8,320 bases of DNA from JBFXDW01 sp050180745 (GCA_050180745.1 JBFXDW010000073.1:1-8320); one strand, 5' to 3'. Positions 1 to 7,094 are shown, counted from the stretch's first letter. The notes: generated from the letters alone by a model not told the origin. Made by a program: numbers and translations.

Positions 1-600
1 GATATTCGCGGCACAGGCAATTTGCTGGGCGAGGCGCAGTCGGGGCATATTCGTGAAGTTGGCGTCGAGCTTTACCAGCAAATGCTGCAGGACGCGATCA
101 GCGCAGCCAAAGCAGGAGAGAATGAGGCCGCAACACAAGAAAATCATTTTGTGCCTCAGATCAACATAGGCATTCCTGTTATGATTCCTGAAGCCTATGT
201 CGAGGATTTGAATGTGCGTATAGGACTCTATCGCCGTCTAGCCGATGCCGCTAATGAGGATACGGAAAGCATTGCTGCCGAGATGCGAGATCGGTTTGGG
301 CCATTACCTGCGGAAGTTGAAAATTTACTGCAAACGGTCGAGATCAAAAAGCTCTGTCGTGCGGCAAATGTATCTAAACTTGATGCGGGGCCGCGGGGAG
401 GAGTGATTGCTTTTCATAATGATAGCTTTGCGCGTCCAGATCGGCTTATTCAATGGATCACACAGCAAGCGGGAACGGTGAAGGTTCGCCCTGATCAAAA
501 GCTGACAATCATGCGTGCGTGGGATGATGTCGCGGTCAGGCTTGAGGGTGTAAAAAGGCTTTTGGGTGAGTTGGTGGTGCTAGGGCGTGCCGTCAAATAA
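1..600 (+). CDS. mfd: Transcription-repair coupling factor Mfd, C-terminal fragment (5' end outside window)
   Basis: Mfd is a cytoplasmic ATP-dependent translocase that removes RNA polymerase stalled at DNA damage and recruits UvrA, starting transcription-coupled excision repair. The frame is open from base 1 and gives 199 residues. It opens with DIRGTGNLLGEAQSGHI, matching the RG(A/T)GNLLG-QSGHI stretch that follows the helicase motifs in Mfd and RecG (the translocation/TRG region). It continues through VGVELYQQML, characteristic of Mfd. From about residue 55 (IPVMIPEAYVEDLNVRIGLYRRLA) to residue 160 it matches the C-terminal TRCF (D7) domain, including RFGPLP. The first ATG/TTG-type codon at base 22 is internal, so this is a partial gene and not a 192-residue protein. 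The N-terminal UvrB-like module, the RNAP-interaction domain and the ATPase motifs lie upstream. It converges on the pentapeptide-repeat gene with a 39-bp gap in which I see no convincing terminator. Confidence 0.96.
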   Translation, partial: DIRGTGNLLGEAQSGHIREVGVELYQQMLQDAISAAKAGENEAATQENHFVPQINIGIPVMIPEAYVEDLNVRIGLYRRLADAANEDTESIAAEMRDRFGPLPAEVENLLQTVEIKKLCRAANVSKLDAGPRGGVIAFHNDSFARPDRLIQWITQQAGTVKVRPDQKLTIMRAWDDVAVRLEGVKRLLGELVVLGRAVK

Positions 601-639
601 AAGGAACGGATGGTTAACGATAAGATTATAACACAGACT

Positions 640-1896
640 TTATTGCGGCATCTTAGCGTCGGTCAATATGGCTTTGTCAAAGATTGTCTCTTTGACATGA
701 GCATCTGTCAGAATAGCAGCCGTTAAATCCGCGCCGGTGAAATCGACATAACGCAAATCAGCTCCTGAGAAATTGGCATAGCGCAGATTAGCATCTTTAA
801 ATGATGTTTTCAGGCTTCGCCCGCCTTCAAACATCAGCGGCTCTAATCGTGCGTTGAAGAACTTGGCATTCACCATGTTCGATTTGCTAAAATTGCTTCC
901 CCGTAAATCAGCGTTTCTGAAAATACATTGCCTAAAATCGCCTTGGCGAACAAGAGCAGCTTGCAGACTCACTCTTGATAAATCACGACCATACCAGATC
1001 GCATGCTCCGCAATCAGCATTGTTAAATTAGCGCCTACCAAAGACGGACCGCTGCGTAGGTCATAGCGGGATAGATCAAGTTTTGCCCCTTGCCCGCCAT
1101 GTGTTTTAATCCAAACCTGATGCATTTCGAGAAGCTCTTCCAGAGGCACTTTTTGAGAATCAAGTGTCTCACCCATGGCCCGATCCGTCAGAACTCCTTC
1201 CAGATTGACATCTTTTAGATTTGAGAAATCCATCTTGACGCCAACAAGGTTAGCGCCTTCCAGATTGACATTTTCAAGTTCGCACTGGCTAAGGTCAGCA
1301 TGAGATAAATCTGCGCCCTTCAAATTCGCACCAGAAAGATTACCGCGAACAATCGTCGATTTTGTTAGATTGGCATCTTCGAAATTGGAGTTAATAGCAA
1401 TTGTTCCCGCCAGTTTGACCGAAGCCAAGTTGGCACCACGCATATCAGCGCCACCGGTTCCTTCTTTCCAAACCTTGCTGTCGCTTGTAAAAGTTAGCCC
1501 CTTATCAGGATCATATTTTGCATATGAGCCTTCACGTAAATCGGCTTCTTCCATATTAGCGCCAGCCATGATGGCCCCACGCATGCATGCCCCACGCAGA
1601 TCGGCACGAGAGAGGTTAGATTCCGTAAAGTTGGCGTTACGCAAATCGCAAGCATAGAAAACTGTACACTCAAGTTCAGCATGCTCAAAATTAGCATCAA
1701 GCAACACGGAACCAGTCAAATCAGCACCAGACAGATTTCTGTTCTTAAAACTAAGTCCGGTTAAATTATAATGTTGCAGGATCGCACGTACGCCGCTTGA
1801 GCGCCCATCCTTGAAGGACTCATGTCGTGAGATGACTTTATCAAGTTCCTCTTGTGTTAGCGTTGTCAGTTCTTGATCGTTGTCATCATCGCTCAT
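640..1896 (-). CDS. Pentapeptide-repeat protein with two beta-helix blocks
   Basis: A 418-residue soluble protein with no signal peptide or membrane segment. Most of it is built of A(D/N)LXX-type pentapeptides, which fold as a right-handed quadrilateral beta-helix. Block 1 covers about residues 44-120 and 148-245 (for example NLSGADLTG, ANLKGADLSHADLS). It is interrupted at about 121-147 by a charged non-repeat loop. Block 2 covers about 273-416 (ADLRGSNFSKSN, ANFSGADLRYVDFTGADL). Each block is preceded by a similar helical cap: H25xxF28 followed by G31xxxG35xRA, and LLEMH259xxW262 followed by G267xxG270. This suggests an internal duplication. The start at 1896 has only a weak GAG upstream; it lies 17 bp after the Cys-rich ORF stop, so the two are probably co-transcribed. 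Some pentapeptide proteins mimic DNA and bind gyrase (Qnr, MfpA), but those are about half this size. The role here is unknown. Confidence 0.9.
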   Translation of the reverse strand: MSDDDNDQELTTLTQEELDKVISRHESFKDGRSSGVRAILQHYNLTGLSFKNRNLSGADLTGSVLLDANFEHAELECTVFYACDLRNANFTESNLSRADLRGACMRGAIMAGANMEEADLREGSYAKYDPDKGLTFTSDSKVWKEGTGGADMRGANLASVKLAGTIAINSNFEDANLTKSTIVRGNLSGANLKGADLSHADLSQCELENVNLEGANLVGVKMDFSNLKDVNLEGVLTDRAMGETLDSQKVPLEELLEMHQVWIKTHGGQGAKLDLSRYDLRSGPSLVGANLTMLIAEHAIWYGRDLSRVSLQAALVRQGDFRQCIFRNADLRGSNFSKSNMVNAKFFNARLEPLMFEGGRSLKTSFKDANLRYANFSGADLRYVDFTGADLTAAILTDAHVKETIFDKAILTDAKMPQ

Positions 1897-1913
1897 CAGA
1901 AAACTCGGCTTGA

Positions 1914-2198
1914 TTATTTATTTTTTGTCGCACGAATGAGATCGCATAAAGTTCCCGTACAACCTATAAGAAGTGTATTGGCAAGGTTAGCAGAAGTTGT
2001 TCCCGTCATTTTAGGCATATTACACTCAGCTCTGTAAACAGTTTGTGAAGGTGGGCCCAGATTTGTTTTTATAACTTCTATTTTTTTCGGAGAGCAACCA
2101 TACAATAGTGCGACAGCTCGTGCCTCTGGTTGTGAAGCTTTGACATCGACAGCAAAGCTCACGCATACAACAACAATCAATGCTGCTAAAAAGCGCAT
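1914..2198 (-). CDS. Small secreted cysteine-containing hypothetical protein
   Basis: A 94-residue protein that I do not recognise. Residues 1-21 form a typical Sec signal peptide: M-R start, hydrophobic core LAALIVVVCVSFAV, and a likely cleavage site around VKA-S or KAS-Q. The mature part of about 72 residues is periplasmic or secreted by inference. It holds four cysteines (C35, C59, C80, C85), enough for two disulfides, with GC35SPKK, AEC59NMPK and LLIGC80TGTLC85 as local contexts. There is no lipobox, because the core cysteine C12 lies inside the hydrophobic segment. The start codon is preceded by AAAGGGA about 9 bases upstream, a good ribosome binding site. It lies 31 bp after ppiD and 17 bp before the pentapeptide gene on the same strand, so it is probably part of that transcript. 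The setting after a periplasmic folding factor suggests an envelope role, but no function is shown. Confidence 0.72.
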   Translation of the reverse strand: MRFLAALIVVVCVSFAVDVKASQPEARAVALLYGCSPKKIEVIKTNLGPPSQTVYRAECNMPKMTGTTSANLANTLLIGCTGTLCDLIRATKNK

Positions 2199-2229
2199 GA
2201 AAAACGGTCCCTTTAGTTGAGGCTATGCC

Positions 2230-4128
2230 TTAATCCACATCTGTAGAGCTACGATTTCGCAACTCTTTGAGAAGCTCACTATCTATATGAACCGGAAATA
2301 TTTTCTTAACATAGCGCGAATAGTGATTCAAAATCTCAAGTGGCATAACCTGTTTCAAATCATCTACAACTTTAAGGCGAGACGGTTCTGGTTTATTTGG
2401 ATCAACGGGCACAATGTCTGCAAGGCGTATGATGTATTGCCGACCTGGGCCAGAAAGTGTAATGACATCGCCTTTTTTCATTAGAAAAACATGCTGAATT
2501 GCTGTCGGGATAAGATCTTTATCCATGTCTCCCAGAAGGGAAATGGGGTTAGAGAGGCGTACATTGACACCCGCCATAGAAGCGTATGATATTGCGCTCT
2601 TTCCCTGACGGATTGCATTAGCCATTTCGTTAGCCTGATCCGCTGCACGTCGCGCCATTTCTTCATCAAGCCATGCTTCTTTTACGTCTTTTCGCACTTC
2701 GTCAAAAGAAAGCGTATGGCTTGGTTTTATTTCATCGGTACGTACAACAAGGTAATCGCCAAGCTCATCCTCGATAACGGGGCTGATCTCTCCCGTTTCT
2801 TGCGAGAAGGCTGCTTGCAGTATCTCTTGTTTGGCAGGAATCTTAGCAGGGGTATCTTGGGCTTCTTGAGCCTCACCAGTGCTAGTCAGTGCCGGATAGC
2901 GCGTGAGATGCAGTTTGAGGGCATCGGCAATTTCTTCAAGAGGAGTCCCCCCCGCAATCATATCATCAAGCTGATTAACATTGCGCGCCAAAAGATCGCC
3001 TACACGCTCTTCTTGGATACTGCGGCGGATTGTTTCTTTCACTGTATCAAAGGGCTGAGGCCCCCCTTGATAGATTTTCGTGAGCTCAATCACATGCCAT
3101 CCAAGGGAGCTCTTGATCGGTCCCGCAATATCATTCTCCTCGATACCAAACACGGTTGTGTAAAGTTCAGGAAGAACGCTCTTGTCATCAAGACTTTTCA
3201 TCTTGATTGCTGTGAGTTTCATGGTTTGAGCCGCTTGAGTCAGACTCTTCATGCTTCTGGCTTTGGTTAAAAGCTTTCTAGCGCGCGTTTCGTCCTGAAG
3301 AACAACTTGCACGAGATCACGACGCTGGGGCAGTGTGTAAGCGGAAGCATTGGTTTCGTAAGCCTTTTTGACTTCTTCATGGGTGACGATTACATCTTTG
3401 ACGGCTTCCGTAGGAGAAAGGCGCGCAATTGTAATGCCACGATATTCTGGTGCAACAAATTCGTTTTTATGCCCTTCATAATAATCGAGCAGTGCTTGCT
3501 TTTCTGGCTTAGCTGTTTTCTCGACACTGTCATTTCTTAAAGACACAATTTCCAGAATCCGCTTAGCCCCGCGTGCTTGATAAGTATTGTCGATCATCGT
3601 TTTAGGAACAATGGCTCCCGTTGATAGAGCTGAAACCAGCAAACGTCGTGCGGTATCCTTGCGTTCGCTTTCAAGAAAGAATTGTTCGCTCATCCCCGTA
3701 CGGCGCAAGATGTCTTGGAACAGGCTCTTGCGGAAATGGCCGTCCTTGTCACGAAACTCAGGCACAGATGCTAGCTTGGAAATAATTTGATCTTGTCCTA
3801 CATCTATCCCTAGTCGAGCGGCTTCCTGATCAAAGGCGGATTGCTCGACCATAAGGTTGAGCGTTTGGTCCAAGACACCCATTTGGCGGGCCTGTGCTGC
3901 GGTCAAATCTGATCCAAATTGGCGGCGTGCATCGGGAAGAGATTTTTGAAAGTGGAATTCGAGATCTTGGACCGTAATGACTTGATCGCCGATCGAAGCG
4001 ACTTCACGTTTACTCGGATTACTGCGAAACATATCGCCAATGCCCCAGATCGCGAAGCTGAGTGCCAAAAGGAGCAACAATCCCTTTGTGACCCATAATT
4101 TAGAAAAGTTCCGCATAGAGGTGAGCAT
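2230..4128 (-). CDS. ppiD: Membrane-anchored SurA_N/PpiD-type periplasmic chaperone (peptidylprolyl isomerase family)
   Basis: A 632-residue protein, close in length to E. coli PpiD (623). PpiD is an inner-membrane-anchored chaperone facing the periplasm that helps newly exported proteins as they leave the Sec translocon. Residues 1-15 are a short positive cytoplasmic tail and about 16-34 (GLLLLLALSFAIWGIGDMF) a single membrane anchor. A SurA_N-like helical domain follows at about 40-185, then a parvulin-type domain at about 268-362 ending in SLGWHVIELTKI, then a helical C-terminal region. The parvulin domain looks degenerate: the usual RHIL-type histidine is VQVVL here, and no GGDLG motif is seen. 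The start was set at 4128 (GGGATAG upstream). The frame stays open to an ATG at 4212, but that 28-residue extension is basic, unlike the family, and would cover the promoter. ATG 4116 is also possible. It is divergent from tpiA. Confidence 0.9.
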   Translation of the reverse strand: MLTSMRNFSKLWVTKGLLLLLALSFAIWGIGDMFRSNPSKREVASIGDQVITVQDLEFHFQKSLPDARRQFGSDLTAAQARQMGVLDQTLNLMVEQSAFDQEAARLGIDVGQDQIISKLASVPEFRDKDGHFRKSLFQDILRRTGMSEQFFLESERKDTARRLLVSALSTGAIVPKTMIDNTYQARGAKRILEIVSLRNDSVEKTAKPEKQALLDYYEGHKNEFVAPEYRGITIARLSPTEAVKDVIVTHEEVKKAYETNASAYTLPQRRDLVQVVLQDETRARKLLTKARSMKSLTQAAQTMKLTAIKMKSLDDKSVLPELYTTVFGIEENDIAGPIKSSLGWHVIELTKIYQGGPQPFDTVKETIRRSIQEERVGDLLARNVNQLDDMIAGGTPLEEIADALKLHLTRYPALTSTGEAQEAQDTPAKIPAKQEILQAAFSQETGEISPVIEDELGDYLVVRTDEIKPSHTLSFDEVRKDVKEAWLDEEMARRAADQANEMANAIRQGKSAISYASMAGVNVRLSNPISLLGDMDKDLIPTAIQHVFLMKKGDVITLSGPGRQYIIRLADIVPVDPNKPEPSRLKVVDDLKQVMPLEILNHYSRYVKKIFPVHIDSELLKELRNRSSTDVD

Positions 4129-4141
4129 AAGACTATCCCGC

Positions 4142-4203
4142 TTAAGATTAAGATTTTTGATTCTGTTCCTCTTATGATAAAACCCTTGCGTATAAACAGC
4201 AAC
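4142..4203. promoter_or_regulatory. Divergent promoter region between ppiD and tpiA
   Basis: The 93 bp between the two start codons must serve both genes. On the minus strand TTGCTG (4203-4198) and TATCAT (4179-4174) are 18 bp apart, a reasonable sigma-70-type pair for ppiD that would give a leader of about 40 nt. The central TTATGATAA (4172-4180) also reads as TATGAT on the plus strand and could be the -10 for tpiA, with TATAAA at 4191-4196 as an alternative; neither has a good -35. A direct repeat of TTAAGA (4142-4153) lies on the ppiD side. Assigned by eye only. Confidence 0.35.
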
Positions 4204-4212
4204 AGACTTCAC

Positions 4213-4217
4213 GAGGA
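4213..4217 (+). promoter_or_regulatory. Ribosome binding site of tpiA
   Basis: GAGGA lies four bases before ATG 4222. It fixes the tpiA start there, not at the in-frame ATG at 4174, which would add 16 residues not found in the family. Confidence 0.65.
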
Positions 4218-4221
4218 AACT

Positions 4222-4974
4222 ATGGCTAATCGCAGAAAAATGATAGCTGCCAATTGGAAAATGAATGGTCTTTTGACCTCTGGCCTTAATTTGGTTAAAG
4301 AGCTCGTCGATCGTGCGGAAGCCGCCAAACCTTTATCTTGTGATGTTATTTTATGCCCTCCAGCGACCTTGATATGGCCGGTTGCGGAAACCTTGCTGGG
4401 CTCTCCTTTGTTCGTAGGCGGGCAGGACTGTCACTATGCGAATCACGGCGCTTATACTGGCAATATTAGTGCCGGAATGCTGTCTGATCTTGGGTGCCGC
4501 TATGTGATTTTGGGCCATTCCGAGCGCCGGACCCTTGACAAGGAAACGAATGACCTTATTGCCAAAAAGGTTGCGGCAGCTCAGTTGGCAGGGTTAACAA
4601 CAATCGTTTGTGTAGGAGAGACAAAGGAACAACGCAGCTCAGGCCAAACAGAAACCGTGATTACAAAGCAGCTTCTGGCGTCTCTGCCTGATTCGCTGCG
4701 CACCTCCCAGCTTGTGGTTGCCTATGAGCCAGTCTGGGCGATAGGCAGTGGCGAGGTTCCTTCTGTGGCTAATATCATAGAGGTTAATCAGGCTATTCGC
4801 GATAGTTTAGGCCCTGTAGGAGAGATGATTCGCGTGCTTTATGGGGGCTCTGTTACGCCTAAGAACGCTGATGAGATTATTGGCGAGGATGAGATTGATG
4901 GTGCGCTTGTGGGCGGGGCGAGCCTTAGTGATGAGAGTTTTTGGGGAATAGTGAAAGCGGCATGTAGGGTTTAG
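4222..4974 (+). CDS. tpiA: Triosephosphate isomerase
   Basis: A cytoplasmic TIM-barrel enzyme that interconverts dihydroxyacetone phosphate and glyceraldehyde 3-phosphate in glycolysis and gluconeogenesis. The protein is 250 residues, the usual family length. All catalytic elements are visible: N11 and K13 in AANWKMNG, the electrophile H99 in GHSERR, the general base E169 in AYEPVWAIG with the mobile loop 6, and the phosphate-binding YGGSV (207-211) and GALVGGASL (227-235). The ATG at 4222 with GAGGA just upstream is the start. It is divergent from ppiD, a pairing seen in alphaproteobacteria. In many relatives tpiA is followed by secG and pyrG; here a repeat-bearing gap and uvrC follow. The last two codons and the stop (AGG GTT TAG) coincide with the first unit of a GGGTTTA tandem repeat, so the extreme C-terminus may have been shaped by repeat sequence. 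Confidence 0.98.
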   Translation: MANRRKMIAANWKMNGLLTSGLNLVKELVDRAEAAKPLSCDVILCPPATLIWPVAETLLGSPLFVGGQDCHYANHGAYTGNISAGMLSDLGCRYVILGHSERRTLDKETNDLIAKKVAAAQLAGLTTIVCVGETKEQRSSGQTETVITKQLLASLPDSLRTSQLVVAYEPVWAIGSGEVPSVANIIEVNQAIRDSLGPVGEMIRVLYGGSVTPKNADEIIGEDEIDGALVGGASLSDESFWGIVKAACRV

Positions 4975-5001
4975 GGTTTAGAATTCAGGGGTCAGGGATC
5001 C
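4967..5001 (+). repeat. Degenerate 7-bp tandem repeat overlapping the tpiA stop
   Basis: Five consecutive heptamers can be read in register from 4967: GGGTTTA, GGGTTTA, GAATTCA, GGGGTCA and GGGATCC. The first lies within the last codons of tpiA and the TAG stop spans units one and two. The last two units form the left half of the palindrome at 4987-5010. The units resemble the GGGATCA heptamers that follow uvrC at 7094. Confidence 0.6.
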
Positions 5002-5010
5002 CTGACCCCT
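4987..5010. terminator. Perfect 24-bp palindrome after tpiA, possible hairpin terminator
   Basis: AGGGGTCAGGGA is followed at once by its exact reverse complement, giving a G+C-rich hairpin with a ten-pair stem and a GATC loop. It starts 12 bases after the tpiA stop. No T-run follows on either strand, so it is not a classical intrinsic terminator; it may stabilise the mRNA 3' end or block read-through. Its right end touches the stop codon (5009-5011) of the possible antisense ORF. Confidence 0.5.
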
Positions 5011-5176
5011 AATGAAACTCATGCCTAGCGAAATAACGCATAAAGCAATCTTGTGAAAAGGGTTCTTCGGGATGGCGGTGTTCGGCACCTTCGGGACCTT
5101 CACTAGCCTCGCCATGTCTTTCCAAAAAATGTTTTTGTGAACAGATTTCTATGACACAGCAGCGAAAACAATTCAT
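5009..5176 (-). CDS. Possible small 55-residue ORF, antisense in the tpiA-uvrC gap
   Basis: An ATG at 5176 opens 55 codons ending with TAG at 5009. The peptide has a cysteine-rich start (C3, C6, C7, C12) and a Glu/His/Pro-rich middle (EASEGPEGAEHRHPEEP), with no signal peptide or membrane segment. I do not recognise it. In favour: it fills most of a 284-bp gap, and its stop meets the palindrome after tpiA, as expected for a convergent gene sharing a hairpin. Against: no clear ribosome binding site (only GAGTGA five bases upstream), short length and unusual composition. It could be chance or part of a repeat family. Confidence 0.25.
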   Translation of the reverse strand: MNCFRCCVIEICSQKHFLERHGEASEGPEGAEHRHPEEPFSQDCFMRYFARHEFH

Positions 5177-5194
5177 GATGATCACTCGGAAGTT

Positions 5195-5200
5195 TATACT
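5195..5200 (+). promoter_or_regulatory. Candidate -10 box for uvrC
   Basis: TATACT matches the TATAAT consensus at five of six positions and would place transcription start about 50 bases before the uvrC ATG. The -35 at 17-bp spacing is only TTCATG, a weak match. On the opposite strand the same bases contain TATAAA. Confidence 0.25.
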
Positions 5201-5258
5201 AAACCAAAACCGTGCTGATTAAGAGCATGAGTCATGTGTTCTGGCAAGAGAAAAATAT

Positions 5259-7094
5259 ATGAAAAAAGATTCTGCTCAATCTCCCCTCCATGCACAGCTC
5301 AAAACCATCCCGCGTAAGCCGGGCGTGTACCGCATGATTGCGGCGGATGAACGTGTGCTTTATGTTGGCAAGGCTAAGAATCTCAAAAACCGCGTAACTT
5401 CCTATACCCATACATCGCGCCTGCCGCACCGTCTCCAGCGTATGGTTGCTCAGATCGCGCGTGTGGATATCCTGACGACGCGGACAGAAAGCGAAGCTCT
5501 GCTTTTGGAAGCCAATTTGATCCAAAAGCTCAAACCGCCTTACAACATTCTGCTGCGCGATGATAAGAGCTTTCCCTATATCCTCATTACAAAGGATCAT
5601 CCTTTTCCGCGCCTGACCAAGCACAGAGGCTCTAAAACAAGCCGAGGCGATTACTTCGGCCCCTTTGCCTCGGCAAGTGCTGTGAATGAAACGCTCGAGC
5701 ATCTAGAGCGCGTGTTTAAGCTCCGTCATTGCAGTGATAGCTTTATGTCCAATCGTCAGCGGCCTTGTTTGCAATATCATATTAAGCGCTGTACCGCACC
5801 ATGTGTGGGAAAGGTTTCAAAAGAAGCCTATGCGGCTCAGGTCAAAGAAGCCTGTGATTTCTTAAATGGCAAGGGGCAAGCCTTACAAGCTGCGCTGGGA
5901 AAAGAGATGCAAGAAGCCAGTCATGCGCTTGAATATGAGCATGCTGCTATTTTGCGGGATCGCATTCGGATTTTAACGAAAATCCAGTCGCGTCAGGACA
6001 TTGACGTACCGGGGCTTGGCGATGCAGATGTTATGGCCTTTCATCAAGAGGGCGGCCAAAGTGCGATTCAAATCTTTTTCTTTCGCGCAGACAGGCACTA
6101 TGGTGCGCATGTTTCCTTTCCTGTCCATGATAAGGGCGAAAGCTCTGCGGATATTCTAGCCGCCTTTATTGCGCAGTTTTATACCGCCCACCAACCGCCT
6201 CGGCAGCTTTTACTGAGCGAGGCTCCAACAGACCTTCCTCTTTTAGAAGAAGCCCTTTCCGAAAAAGCAGGGCGCAAGGTGCATGTAAGCGTTCCTCAAA
6301 AAGATGTCAAAAAACGCGTGGTTGAGCGGGCTCTTGAAAATGCGCGGCAGGCATTGGCTAGAAAACTAGCGGCAAGGAAGGAACAGAAAAAACTGCTGGC
6401 AGGAGTTGCGCGTATATTCGAGCTCGACAAATCCCCTGAGCGCATAGAGGTCTATGACAATTCTCATCTTTTTGGCACCCATGCGGTGGGGGCTATGATC
6501 GCTGCGGGAGAAGAGGGCTTTCTTAAAAAAACATACCGGAAATTTACAGTCAAAGAAGCGCAGAGTAATGATGATTTTGCTATGATGAAAGAGGTTCTAA
6601 CGCGCCGCTTCAAGCGCCTTTTGAAAGAGGACCCAGACCATAGCTCTGACCTGTGGCCGGATTTGTTGCTGATTGATGGCGGGGCAGGGCAGGTTTCTAA
6701 GGTTAAGGAGGTTCTGCAAGAGCTTGGCGTTCAGGGTGTGGCTCTTGTAGGTATAGCCAAAGGTCCAGACAGAAATGCGGGAAAAGAACAGTTTTTCATC
6801 GAAGGAAAAGCTCCCTTTTCTCTGCCTATGGATGACCCTGTTTTGTACTATTTGCAGCGCTTGCGAGATGAGGCTCACCGTTTTGCCATAGGTACGCACC
6901 GAGCTAAACGGGATAAAGCGCTGCTTCATTCTCCTTTAGAGGAAATCGCAGGGATAGGGTCAAGCCGGAAGAGGGCTTTGCTCCAAGCTTTAGGCTCTGC
7001 CAAAGCCGTAGCCGAAGCCAGCCTTGAGGATATCGCCCGTGTTCAGGGAATTAGTGACTCTATGGCAAAAAAGATATATGATTTTTTTCATTAG
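5259..7094 (+). CDS. uvrC: Excinuclease ABC subunit C (UvrC)
   Basis: UvrC is the nuclease that makes the 3' and then the 5' incision around DNA damage held by UvrB, in the cytoplasm. The protein has 611 residues, matching the family. An N-terminal GIY-YIG nuclease domain (PGVYRM 21-26, LYVGKAK 34-40, R45) makes the 3' cut. Four cysteines (C158, C170, C178, C182) have the same spacing as the iron-sulfur ligands of E. coli UvrC. A UVR/UvrB-binding helix pair lies at about 205-240. An RNase H-like nuclease domain for the 5' cut shows D400 (EVYDNSH), D473 (LIDGGAGQ) and H540 (DEAHRFAI). Tandem helix-hairpin-helix motifs lie at about 557-611 (IAGIGSSRKRALL, VQGISDSMAKKI). The start has AGAGAAA upstream, a moderate ribosome binding site. 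pgsA follows in the same direction, but 312 bp of repeats lie between. The gene appears intact. Confidence 0.98.
   Translation: MKKDSAQSPLHAQLKTIPRKPGVYRMIAADERVLYVGKAKNLKNRVTSYTHTSRLPHRLQRMVAQIARVDILTTRTESEALLLEANLIQKLKPPYNILLRDDKSFPYILITKDHPFPRLTKHRGSKTSRGDYFGPFASASAVNETLEHLERVFKLRHCSDSFMSNRQRPCLQYHIKRCTAPCVGKVSKEAYAAQVKEACDFLNGKGQALQAALGKEMQEASHALEYEHAAILRDRIRILTKIQSRQDIDVPGLGDADVMAFHQEGGQSAIQIFFFRADRHYGAHVSFPVHDKGESSADILAAFIAQFYTAHQPPRQLLLSEAPTDLPLLEEALSEKAGRKVHVSVPQKDVKKRVVERALENARQALARKLAARKEQKKLLAGVARIFELDKSPERIEVYDNSHLFGTHAVGAMIAAGEEGFLKKTYRKFTVKEAQSNDDFAMMKEVLTRRFKRLLKEDPDHSSDLWPDLLLIDGGAGQVSKVKEVLQELGVQGVALVGIAKGPDRNAGKEQFFIEGKAPFSLPMDDPVLYYLQRLRDEAHRFAIGTHRAKRDKALLHSPLEEIAGIGSSRKRALLQALGSAKAVAEASLEDIARVQGISDSMAKKIYDFFH

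Larger units (their letters stand above)
4975..5258. other. Intergenic gap tpiA-uvrC
   Basis: This 284-bp stretch has the heptamer repeat and palindrome at its left end. A segment with repeated CTTCGGGA (5065-5072 and 5089-5096) encloses a small GGTG-TTCGG-CACC hairpin (5077-5089). An A/T-rich stretch before uvrC carries a TATACT box. Apart from the doubtful antisense ORF, no gene is seen. Confidence 0.6.

Noticed and set aside
596..644. AATAAA / TTTATT pair between mfd and the pentapeptide gene as a terminator
   Set aside because: A six-pair A/T-only stem with a loop of more than 30 bases is not stable enough to support.
640..1896. Pentapeptide protein as a Qnr/MfpA quinolone-resistance protein
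   Set aside because: It is about twice the length of Qnr and has interrupted blocks; membership in the repeat family alone does not support gyrase protection.
2716..3270. 184-residue plus-strand ORF inside ppiD
   Set aside because: It is antisense to a well-supported gene, has no recognisable domain and no ribosome binding site, and is a frame shadow.
4129..4212. 28-residue N-terminal extension of PpiD from ATG 4212
   Set aside because: It would cover the divergent promoter region to within 9 bp of the tpiA start, is not typical of the family, and the membrane anchor with its short basic tail starts naturally at 4128 or 4116.
4967..4980. GGGTTTA twice resembles the plant telomere unit TTTAGGG
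   Set aside because: Only two copies in a bacterial gene end; a chance match within the heptamer family.
5072..5140. 22-codon plus-strand ORF (MAVFGTFGTFTSLAMS...) with AAAGGG upstream
   Set aside because: Too short to support, overlaps the equally doubtful antisense ORF, and probably reflects the local TTCGG repeats.
5232..5702. 156-residue minus-strand ORF inside uvrC
   Set aside because: It lies opposite the conserved GIY-YIG domain and has no family features; shadow of uvrC.
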